A stretch of DNA of 64,000 nt from assembly GCA_026413805.1 (NCBI GenBank), contig JAOAKE010000002.1:1-64000 (forward strand), read 5' to 3'. Origin of the DNA: Microcaldota archaeon. GTDB taxonomy: Archaea > Micrarchaeota > Micrarchaeia > Anstonellales > Anstonellaceae. Every line of letters starts with the position of its first letter. Within the stretch, counting starts at the first letter, position 1. Shown here one piece after another: positions 52,415 through 58,706 of this stretch. Position numbers and translations under genes: made by a program. The notes beneath the pieces are model-generated. The model did no database searches. It had not been told where the DNA came from and saw only the letters and a list, made by a program, of their open reading frames with translations.

Positions 52415-52939
52415 GTGGTTGACAAAAAAGAAGCAGCTCAAAGCGAGGCAAAAACCGAGGCACCAAAAGCCGCAAAAGAGGCTCCAGAGGCAGTTGCTTC
52501 CCCCCCTCCGCAGCAGCCTGCTGCCCAAGAACATGCTGAGGCACCAAAGCCGCGCGTGCAGAGGTGGGCAGTAGCGCATGTTTACTCTTCCAAGAATGAC
52601 ACGATAATAACCGTTACTGACCTGTCTGGCGCAGAGACGATAGCAAAGGCTTCAGGAGGAATGATTGTAAAGGCAGACCGAGAAGAAGGAAAGCCATATG
52701 CTGCCATGCAGGCTGCCATGCGCGTGGCAAACGAGGTAAAAAACAAGGGGATTACTGGCCTGCACATCCGAATTCGCGCACCCGGAGGCAATGGGGCAAA
52801 AACGCCTGGGGCAGGGGCGCAGGCAGTAGTCCGCTCGCTTGCAAGGATGGGGCTGAAAATAGGCAAAATAGAAGACGTTACCCCCATTCCAACTGATACT
52901 ACCAAAAGGCCAGGCGGCAGAAGGGGACGAAGGGTTTGA
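52415..52939 (+). CDS. rps11: Small ribosomal subunit protein uS11
   Basis: 174 residues, with a core W-A-V-A-H-V-Y-S-S-K-N-D-T-I-I-T-V-T-D and R-I-R-A-P-G-G-N-G-A-K-T-P-G. The first about 50 residues are a Glu/Ala/Pro extension. GTGGT (52406-52410), four T, then GTG at 52415 is the preferred start; an ATG at 52403 would run through the ribosome site. Confidence 0.94.
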   Translation: MVDKKEAAQSEAKTEAPKAAKEAPEAVASPPPQQPAAQEHAEAPKPRVQRWAVAHVYSSKNDTIITVTDLSGAETIAKASGGMIVKADREEGKPYAAMQAAMRVANEVKNKGITGLHIRIRAPGGNGAKTPGAGAQAVVRSLARMGLKIGKIEDVTPIPTDTTKRPGGRRGRRV

Positions 52940-52951
52940 GCCGGTGATAGC

Positions 52952-53527
52952 ATGGATATTGAGATATTGCGCGAAAAGGAGAACAGGCTGGAGTTTTTGC
53001 TTAAAGGAACCTCTGTTCCGTTCTCCAACTTGGTAAGAAGGTATGTTTTAGGGCAGCTTCCAACCTTTGCAATTGACCGAGTGACCTTTTATGAGAATTC
53101 CTCCGCGCTCTTTGACGAATACATTGCCCACAGGCTTGGGCAAATCCCAATTGTTTCAGACGTTGCCCGCCCAACAGATGAAATCACCTTCATGCTTGAC
53201 GCAGAGGGGCCAGCCACAGTTTATTCCAAGCACCTCAAAAGCAGTGACCCGAAAATAAAAGTGGCTTATGAGAACATCCCTATCCTGCGCCTGCTTGAAG
53301 GGCAAAACATACGCCTTGAGGCAAAGGCTCGGCAGGGGATAGGGCGAGCCCATGCAAAGTTCCAACCAGGCTTAATCTCCTATGAGATGCTCTCTGAAAG
53401 CGAGTTTCGTTTCAAGCTTGAAAGCTTCATGCAAATTCCGCCTCGCAAGATGCTTATGCAAACAGCGGATATCATAATTGAAAAATGCGAGGAGCTTGAA
53501 CGCAAGCTTTCGGAGTTAAAAGAATAA
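52952..53527 (+). CDS. rpoD: RNA polymerase subunit D (RPB3/alpha-like), minimal form
   Basis: 191 residues: V-P-F-S-N-L-V-R-R, Y-I-A-H-R-L-G-Q-I-P-I and the dimerisation part Q-G-I-G-R-A-H-A-K-F-Q-P. No Cys-rich ferredoxin-like insertion is present, and the protein is shorter than the about 260 residues of many archaeal D subunits. GGTGAT three bases before the ATG. It pairs with RpoL to nucleate RNAP assembly. Confidence 0.94.
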   Translation: MDIEILREKENRLEFLLKGTSVPFSNLVRRYVLGQLPTFAIDRVTFYENSSALFDEYIAHRLGQIPIVSDVARPTDEITFMLDAEGPATVYSKHLKSSDPKIKVAYENIPILRLLEGQNIRLEAKARQGIGRAHAKFQPGLISYEMLSESEFRFKLESFMQIPPRKMLMQTADIIIEKCEELERKLSELKE

Positions 53528-53594
53528 CTAGCTAAAAATTGCATGCGCAAAAGAAATAAAAAGGGGGCGATGTAGCAAGTTGAAATTAGAGGTT

Positions 53595-53718
53595 GTGGGG
53601 GTGGCAGAGCCAGGTCAAATGCGCCAGCTTGAGGGGCTGGTGCCTTAGGGCTTCGAGGGTTCAAAAAAAATCCGCCCTTGTCTGGTGCGGGTTTGGAGAA
53701 CAAATCCCTTCCCCCACA
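53595..53718 (+). tRNA. tRNA-Leu(GAG) with T-loop insertion
   Basis: Acceptor GTGGGGG (53595-53601) with CCCCCAC (53711-53717), discriminator A (53718) as for Leu. Anticodon stem CCAGC/GCTGG, loop TTGAGGG region with anticodon GAG (53631-53633), no anticodon intron. Long variable arm (GCC..GGC). T stem GAGGG (53655-53659) with CCCTT (53706-53710). T-loop TTC (53660-53662) is separated from AAAT (53702-53705) by 39 nt. Sits between rpoD and L18e, a place where a tRNA-Leu is conserved in other archaea as far as I recall. Confidence 0.88.
53663..53701 (+). other. 39-nt insertion in T-loop of tRNA-Leu(GAG)
   Basis: Starts with A8 and contains a near-perfect hairpin: AAATCCGC (53668-53675) pairs with GCGGGTTT (53687-53694), one G-T pair. 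Removal gives the standard T-loop TTCAAAT. Confidence 0.75.
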
Positions 53719-53739
53719 CTTAACCGCTCGGTGTTGTTT

Positions 53740-54093
53740 ATGAGGAAAGCAAAATTCTCTGAGAAAAACTTAAAGATATCCGCGGGCCTTCCGCCAGAGG
53801 CAAGGAAGACGCCATTTTGGAAAAGGGTCCTTGGGCTTCTTTCAGCCCCATCCAGGAAAAAGCCAGGAGTAAACGTAAGCAAGATTGCAAAGTTTGCAGG
53901 AAACGGCCAGCTGGTGGTTGTCCCTGACAAGGTGCTCGGCGCAGGAAGGCTGACCTCAGCAGTCAACGTTGCAGCAGTTTCATTCTCGCAGTCTGCCAAG
54001 TCCATGATAGAAGCCGCAGGCGGAAAGGCAATCTCAATAGTTGAGGCAGCTAAAAAAAGCCCAACTGGCAAGGGCCTAATAATCATAAAATAA
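53740..54093 (+). CDS. rpl18e: Large ribosomal subunit protein eL18
   Basis: 117 residues: R-K-P-G-V-N-V-S-K-I-A-K-F and V-V-V-P-D-K-V-L-G-A-G-R-L-T-S-A-V-N-V-A, the L18e/L15 fold. The ATG at 53740 is used; the frame is open upstream through the tRNA gene but is not coding there. Confidence 0.93.
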   Translation: MRKAKFSEKNLKISAGLPPEARKTPFWKRVLGLLSAPSRKKPGVNVSKIAKFAGNGQLVVVPDKVLGAGRLTSAVNVAAVSFSQSAKSMIEAAGGKAISIVEAAKKSPTGKGLIIIK

Positions 54094-54106
54094 ATTGGGT
54101 GAAGGA

Positions 54107-54523
54107 ATGGTAGTGATTGATGCCAACGGAGCGGTTGTTGGAAGGCTGGGGGCAAGGGTGGCGAAGCTTTTGCTCTCTGGGCAGGAAGTTCAAATAATAA
54201 ACGCTGACAAGGCAATCATGGTGGGCTCCCTTTCTGCTGCTCGCGACAAGTATTTTTCCCGCAGGCAGCAGAAAAACAAGCGCCAGCCTGAAAACTCGCC
54301 CCGCTGGCCTCGTGTCCCACACCTCCTCTTGCGCAGGATAATCAGGGGCATGCTGCCCTGGAAGAGCCAGCGCGGAAGAGAAGCGTATCGGAGGCTGAAA
54401 GTATTTTCAGGTGAAGCCGGCGAAGGCAAGAAGCTCTCCATACCCGAGGCCTCAGGGAGCGGAAAGCACAGGGCATTTACCCTTTCGCAGCTTTGCTTGG
54501 CGCTTGGCGGCAAGCCAAATTAG
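54107..54523 (+). CDS. rpl13: Large ribosomal subunit protein uL13
   Basis: 138 residues: V-V-I-D-A-N-G-A-V-V-G-R-L-G, R-R-I-I-R-G-M-L-P-W-K-S-Q-R-G. GGGTGAAGGA selects the ATG at 54107. Confidence 0.95.
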   Translation: MVVIDANGAVVGRLGARVAKLLLSGQEVQIINADKAIMVGSLSAARDKYFSRRQQKNKRQPENSPRWPRVPHLLLRRIIRGMLPWKSQRGREAYRRLKVFSGEAGEGKKLSIPEASGSGKHRAFTLSQLCLALGGKPN

Positions 54524-54541
54524 AGGAATAAGGTGCATATT

Positions 54542-54979
54542 ATGGCAACTCCAAAAAAGAAGGCAAAACCAAAACAAAAAAAGGAGGCAAATGTATTCCG
54601 CGGAAAAAGAAAAGAGAGCGTGGCCCGTGCCACAATCAAAAAAGGCAAGGGAGTTGTAAGGATAAACAGCGTCCTTCTGCAAGCCATTGACAACAAGTAT
54701 GTGCGCGAGACAATTGCCGAGCCGCTTCATCTCGCCCCAGAAATTGCTTCGCAAGTTGACATATCCGTAAATGTCTATGGCGGAGGGGCGATGGGGCAGG
54801 CGCAGGCAAGCCGCCTGGCAATTGCCAGGGCATTAATTGGCTTTTCAAATGACCCTGCCCTCAAGCAAAAGTTCTTGTCATACGACCGCTCAATGGTCGC
54901 TGAGGACTCAAGGCGCATTGAGCCGAAGAAGTACAAAGGGCCAAAGGCTCGCGCAAGATTCCAAAAGTCATACAGGTAA
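54542..54979 (+). CDS. rps9: Small ribosomal subunit protein uS9
   Basis: 145 residues: R-G-K-R-K-E-S-V-A-R-A-T, Y-G-G-G-A-M-G-Q-A-Q-A-S-R and the C-terminal K-K-Y-K-G-P-K-A-R-A-R-F-Q-K-S-Y-R whose Arg contacts the P-site tRNA. Confidence 0.96.
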   Translation: MATPKKKAKPKQKKEANVFRGKRKESVARATIKKGKGVVRINSVLLQAIDNKYVRETIAEPLHLAPEIASQVDISVNVYGGGAMGQAQASRLAIARALIGFSNDPALKQKFLSYDRSMVAEDSRRIEPKKYKGPKARARFQKSYR

Positions 54980-55010
54980 ATAGGATATTGGGTTGGCAAG
55001 GGGTGTGCGT

Positions 55011-55208
55011 ATGTTCTTTCCAATAAGATGCTTCACATGCGGGGCAGTGATAGGGCACCAGTGGGAAGAATACCAAAAGCAGGTTAAAGAGGGCAAAAGC
55101 CCTGCAGAGGTGCTGGATTCATTGGAGATTGAGCGTTACTGCTGCCGCAGGATGTTTCTTTCGCACGTAGAAGTGATGGACAAGGTGATGCGCTACAGGA
55201 AATTTTAG
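55011..55208 (+). CDS. rpoN: RNA polymerase subunit N (RPB10)
   Basis: 65 residues with the invariant P-I-R-C-F-T-C-G-A-V zinc motif and a second pair C-C-R-R-M. GGGGTGTGCGT before the ATG at 55011 selects the family-standard start. Assembly platform of archaeal RNAP. Confidence 0.96.
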   Translation: MFFPIRCFTCGAVIGHQWEEYQKQVKEGKSPAEVLDSLEIERYCCRRMFLSHVEVMDKVMRYRKF

Positions 55209-55230
55209 GAGGATATTGGCTTGCGGTATT

Positions 55231-55368
55231 GGGGCCATGGGGTAACCTGGCTATCCTTCCGGCTTGGGGTGCCGGCGATCCGAGTGAGGTTGAAGTGGCC
55301 TTCGGGAATTCAACTCTTTGCAAGGTGGCAAGAATCCACCTGCAAAAGGACAAATCTCGGTGGCCCCA
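55231..55368 (+). tRNA. tRNA-Pro(GGG) with T-loop insertion(s)
   Basis: Acceptor GGGGCCA (55231-55237) with TGGCCCC (55361-55367), discriminator A. Anticodon stem CCGGC (55259-55263) with GCCGG (55271-55275), loop TTGGGGT, anticodon GGG (55266-55268). T stem CCGAG (55280-55284) with CTCGG (55356-55360), and AAAT (55352-55355) is the 3' half of the T-loop. Between lie 67 nt. The loop's TTC is not directly after the stem: only a T follows. Either the loop is atypical, or two introns flank the TTC at 55309-55311 (or 55301-55303). Confidence 0.75.
55285..55351 (+). other. 67-nt structured stretch inside the T-loop region of tRNA-Pro
   Basis: Contains GAGgTTGAA (from 55286) complementary to TTCAACTC (55309-55316) with one bulge, and a hairpin AGGTGG (55323-55328) with CCACCT (55336-55341). 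Exact exon borders cannot be fixed by eye. Confidence 0.55.
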
Positions 55369-55443
55369 TTTTATTTTAACGAAAGGGAAATTTCGAGAGT
55401 GGCGTCAACAAGTGCCTGCGAAATCCCGGACAGAGGTTGTATC

Positions 55444-56202
55444 ATGAGCGAGAGTTTCTTGATAAAGCAGGAGGCATACCTTGAAGCAGGGGTGCATATC
55501 GGCACAAAGCTCAAAGTAATTGACATGAGCCAATTCATCTACCGAATGCGAAATGACGGCCTGTATATACTTGACCTGCGCAAGATAGATGAGCGGATAA
55601 GGCTTGCAGGAAAGCTTCTTTCTCAATATGCCCCAAACGAAATCCTCGTTGTTGCCTCGCGCACCTACTCTGGCAATGCCGCTTCGGTTTTTTCCCAGCA
55701 GACAGGCATCAAGATTTTTCAGGGGAGGTTTATCCCAGGCATTTTCACAAACGTCTCACGCTCAGATTTCATGGAGCCCAAGCTGCTTCTAATCTGCGAC
55801 CCAAAAGGCGAGCGGCAGGCCGCCATTGAAGCAGGAAAAATGGGCATCCCCACAATAGGGCTTTGCGACACCGACAACTCAACTTCATTTATAGACTGGG
55901 TAGTGCCCTGCAACAACAAAGGGAGGCGCTCACTTGCCCTTATTTTCTACCTTCTAACCCGCGAGTATCTAATGGGAAGGGGCAGGATTTCTTCATATGA
56001 CGAGTTTAGCGTGCCTCTTTCTGCATTTGAGGCAGAGCCGCAGATGCAGGAAAGCCCTGCGCAGGAAAAAGAGGGAGCTGCCGAAGAAGGCGCCCCTGCG
56101 CAGCAGCCAAGCGTTCCTCAACAGGAAGACCTACCAGATAAAGCAGCAGAACAGGAGGCTGGCACTAAAAAGGAGAAAAAGGGCCGAAAAAAAGAAGAAT
56201 AG
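55444..56202 (+). CDS. rps2: Small ribosomal subunit protein uS2
   Basis: 252 residues: L-E-A-G-V-H-I-G-T-K-L-K, R-M-R-N-D-G-L-Y-I-L-D-L-R-K-I, F-I-P-G-I/G-R-F-I-P-G, and G-L-C-D-T-D-N-S. The last 50 residues are a Glu/Gln/Pro/Lys low-complexity tail. The ATG at 55444 follows GAGGTTGTATC. Confidence 0.95.
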   Translation: MSESFLIKQEAYLEAGVHIGTKLKVIDMSQFIYRMRNDGLYILDLRKIDERIRLAGKLLSQYAPNEILVVASRTYSGNAASVFSQQTGIKIFQGRFIPGIFTNVSRSDFMEPKLLLICDPKGERQAAIEAGKMGIPTIGLCDTDNSTSFIDWVVPCNNKGRRSLALIFYLLTREYLMGRGRISSYDEFSVPLSAFEAEPQMQESPAQEKEGAAEEGAPAQQPSVPQQEDLPDKAAEQEAGTKKEKKGRKKEE

Positions 56203-56203
56203 T

Positions 56204-57409
56204 CTAATCAGGGAACGCCGCATAGCAGTTCCTTGCGTCATCACTGGCTTGGCTTATAAATTTGCAAATCTCCTTGTCATAAGCCACTATGGCTGCCCGG
56301 TAATAGCACTTGTCTTTCCAAGCAGTGTCCGACACCTTTCCGCAGTCGTCTGCAACAGGCCCTTCTTCTACATGCAGGATGCTGTTTGCATAGCACTCCG
56401 TCCTTTGCGAGCCTGTCTCAAGCCCGTTGCAAAGAGAAGGCATCCTGTTAGCCATTGCAGCAGCGTAGTAGCATCCTGCCTTGAGAAGGCTGATTTTTAT
56501 CTTGGTGCAAACTGAAACATCTGCTGTCTCTTTTGCAAACTCTGAGTAACACCAGTTCCTGTCTGTGCCGCTTCCCACAGCCATCTCGGGTTCTACCTTT
56601 TCGCAGAACCTTTCATCCTTTCTTTCAGCTGCAAAATGCAAGTAACACCTGTTTCGGTAGTCGCTGCCAGCAGTGGCAAGGTCGCAGCCTGATGGGTCGC
56701 CCAGCCTCTTTGAGGCAAGCTCCAAGCAATAGTCTTGCACAGCCGCAAAGCTTGCAAGCTTGCACTCCAAAAAGTCCCTTTTCACCACTGCCCTGCACGC
56801 ATGCCTTTCAGCAGGCGTGCTTATTTTCTCACAGGCACTTGTGTCGCTTTTGTTTTTTGCATATTCATAATAGCACCAGTCGCTTGAGCAATACGAGTAA
56901 TCCTCCTTTTCCAATGCGATGCACAAGCCCCTTTTTTCCAAGTCAAGCAAAAGCATGCACTCTGGCAGCACGTTCTTGAGGCAGACCAGCCTTTTGTCAT
57001 AGTCTGCAATGAGGTTGCATATCTCTTCTGACTTTTCCCTTCTTGCATTTTCAGTCAGGCATTCTACCCTTAATTCAGGGTTGCTTATCTTCCTGCACAC
57101 CTCCAGGCTTTTGTTTGCAAAAAGCGAATAGCACCAGTCAATCTTCTCCACCGAATAGATATTTTTGCACAGTTCAACGTCCCCCCTTTCGCGCGCAAGG
57201 TTGTAGAAGCACTCATCGCGCTGGAGAACGTTGCCTTCTTTGCACGGGGAAAGAGCAGTCTCGTTCTTTTCAGAGCCATTCCTGCTAGCATTTTCTGCAA
57301 CCTCTTCCCCCACAATAGGAGCCGGTTTTTTTTCCGTGCAGCCTGCAATAAGGATTAACAGGAAAACTGCTGCTGCCATTGCAAAGGCTAGCCATCGTGC
57401 CGTGCCCAT
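56204..57409 (-). CDS. Cys-repeat lipoprotein
   Basis: 401 residues. Lipobox at the N-terminus (hydrophobic stretch ending L-I-A-G-C), then more than ten repeats built on W-C-Y-x3-A and x-x-C-x-K-I with evenly spaced Cys (C-Y-S-L-F-A, C-Y-Y-E-Y-A-K, C-Y-L-H-F-A, C-Y-S-E-F-A-K, C-Y-Y-A-A-A). Each repeat is about 30-45 residues, likely a helical pair closed by disulphides. The start at 57409 (GGTGCATAAA upstream) excludes the tRNA-Leu region on the opposite strand. Overlaps no gene; converges on S2. A lipid-anchored extracytoplasmic protein; function unknown. Confidence 0.75.
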   Translation of the reverse strand: MGTARWLAFAMAAAVFLLILIAGCTEKKPAPIVGEEVAENASRNGSEKNETALSPCKEGNVLQRDECFYNLARERGDVELCKNIYSVEKIDWCYSLFANKSLEVCRKISNPELRVECLTENARREKSEEICNLIADYDKRLVCLKNVLPECMLLLDLEKRGLCIALEKEDYSYCSSDWCYYEYAKNKSDTSACEKISTPAERHACRAVVKRDFLECKLASFAAVQDYCLELASKRLGDPSGCDLATAGSDYRNRCYLHFAAERKDERFCEKVEPEMAVGSGTDRNWCYSEFAKETADVSVCTKIKISLLKAGCYYAAAMANRMPSLCNGLETGSQRTECYANSILHVEEGPVADDCGKVSDTAWKDKCYYRAAIVAYDKEICKFISQASDDARNCYAAFPD

Positions 57410-57440
57410 TTTATGCACCACTGCCCTTTCGAATGCAGCA

Positions 57441-57450
57441 TTTTTAATGA
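57441..57450 (+). promoter_or_regulatory. TATA box of tRNA-Leu(TAG)
   Basis: TTTTTAATGA about 27 nt before the tRNA 5' end, the usual archaeal distance. Confidence 0.5.
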
Positions 57451-57472
57451 TATTCGCCAAAACTATCCTTTT

Positions 57473-57593
57473 GCGGAGATGGCAGAGCCTGGTCAAATGC
57501 GCGAGGCTTAGGACCTCGTGCCTTAGCGGCTGCGGGGGTTCTGGCTTTTTTGGCATAGCCCAAAATTGCCGCCTATAAATCCTCCTCTCCGCA
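57473..57593 (+). tRNA. tRNA-Leu(TAG) with T-loop insertion
   Basis: Acceptor GCGGAGA (57473-57479) with TCTCCGC (57586-57592), discriminator A. D-arm GCAG..ATGC, anticodon stem CGAGG/CCTCG, anticodon TAG (57509-57511), no anticodon intron. Long variable arm (TGCC..GGC). T stem GGGGG (57534-57538) with CCTCC (57581-57585). T-loop TTC (57539-57541) is followed by 35 nt, then AAAT (57577-57580). A T6 run follows the gene. Confidence 0.88.
57542..57576 (+). other. 35-nt insertion in T-loop of tRNA-Leu(TAG)
   Basis: Folds as TTTTGGC pairing with GCCcAAAA around a 3-nt loop, with an outer GGC/GCC pair. Removal leaves TTCAAAT. Confidence 0.75.
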
Positions 57594-57602
57594 CCTTTTT
57601 TA
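57594..57602 (+). terminator. T-run after tRNA-Leu(TAG)
   Basis: CCTTTTTTA immediately after the discriminator base, a standard archaeal transcription stop for a single-gene tRNA unit. Confidence 0.5.
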
Positions 57603-57617
57603 TTAACAAGCTTCGAT

Positions 57618-58688
57618 ATGATGGGCATGCTCATTTTTCAATCATATGCACAAAAGCAAGAAAGCTCCCACGAGGAAGACGAACGCCGCTTCGGAATAAG
57701 GATGCGAAAGCCATTTTATGAAATATCAAGTGTGTTTAGCGAAGAAATCCAGACTGCTCTGCCCGAGATAGAAAAAATATTCCAAAAGAAGGGCCTGTCC
57801 GAGTTTATTTCTACCCTGACGCCTGGCACCCAAAATGCAATATACGCGGCATCATTTGCGTGGGGCTATGAAAATGCGGTGCGCTATGTCAAAAGCGCCA
57901 TGAAGCTTGAGGAGGTGAAGAACGCCGCTGATTCTGAGGAGCGAAGCAAGGCAGTGATGGAAAGCATCTGCTCGCAGGCGCAAAGCGAAAAGCCCGCGGA
58001 ATACAAGGAAAGCGCCAGCTTTGTTTGGGGCTTCTACAACGAAGACTTGAAAGAAACGCAGGCCCAAAAGGCAAAGACCGAGCGCATTCTAAAAAGCAGT
58101 GAAAAGACGAAGGAAGAAATTGAGCTGCCCTCTAGCTCTCAAGCAGCCGTTTCTCTTTCCATAGAGCACGACTCCACCACCCCCTCCCTCCTATATTGCG
58201 CTTCATCGCTGCAAGCAGAGGAAGAACAAAAGGAGCAGCAGGCAATCGCACAAAAGAGAGAGGAGCTTGCGCGCTTGATTGAAGCCCCGCAGGCCAAACT
58301 CATCATCCAAGAAGCAAAAAAAGAAGGAAGCGCTGAAAAAGAAGAGGAGATGGAAAAGGCAAGGCAGATAGCCCTCCAAAGAAAAGAAGAGCTAATTGAA
58401 GAGTACCAGCGGACAGAAAAGAAAATAGCAGAGGCCATAAAAGTCCTTGACAAGCTTGAAAGCGACAAAAAAGAAGAGCTGCAGCGAATTGCGTCCATGC
58501 TCCCCAGGGAGCTGGAAGCAGTTGTGCTGCGCCGCGGCCATCTTCTTGCAAGCCGCAAAGCCCTAAAAGCGCAGCTTGTAAAGTGGCTGGCGTTTTCCTC
58601 TGCAACTCGCTATGCCCTCAAAAACATGCCTCCAGAAAGGCTATTTAAGCTCATCTCCCTTTCCTCTCTTTTCAGGTTTGGAAGGTAG
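57618..58688 (+). CDS. Coiled-coil protein of unknown function
   Basis: 356 residues. The N-terminal about 140 residues are helical with two W-G-F/Y motifs (S-F-A-W-G-Y-E-N-A, S-F-V-W-G-F-Y-N-E) that look like a repeated unit. Then a Ser-rich linker and a long Glu/Lys coiled-coil (about 190-300), and a basic C-terminus with R-Y-A-L-K-N-M-P-P-E. Starts at one of several closely spaced ATGs (57618, 57621, 57627). No family was recognised; precedes the antiporter gene by about 20 nt. Confidence 0.65.
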   Translation: MMGMLIFQSYAQKQESSHEEDERRFGIRMRKPFYEISSVFSEEIQTALPEIEKIFQKKGLSEFISTLTPGTQNAIYAASFAWGYENAVRYVKSAMKLEEVKNAADSEERSKAVMESICSQAQSEKPAEYKESASFVWGFYNEDLKETQAQKAKTERILKSSEKTKEEIELPSSSQAAVSLSIEHDSTTPSLLYCASSLQAEEEQKEQQAIAQKREELARLIEAPQAKLIIQEAKKEGSAEKEEEMEKARQIALQRKEELIEEYQRTEKKIAEAIKVLDKLESDKKEELQRIASMLPRELEAVVLRRGHLLASRKALKAQLVKWLAFSSATRYALKNMPPERLFKLISLSSLFRFGR

Positions 58689-58706
58689 TTAGCTAAAGGT
58701 GTTTTA

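Noticed and set aside
53593..53739. N-terminal extension of the L18e protein reading through the tRNA-Leu gene
   Set aside because: The region is a complete tRNA gene and L18e has a good family-standard ATG at 53740.
57410..57634. N-terminal extension of the Cys-repeat lipoprotein opposite tRNA-Leu(TAG)
   Set aside because: The lipoprotein signal sequence begins at 57409 with a GGTG site; the upstream frame is antisense to the tRNA.
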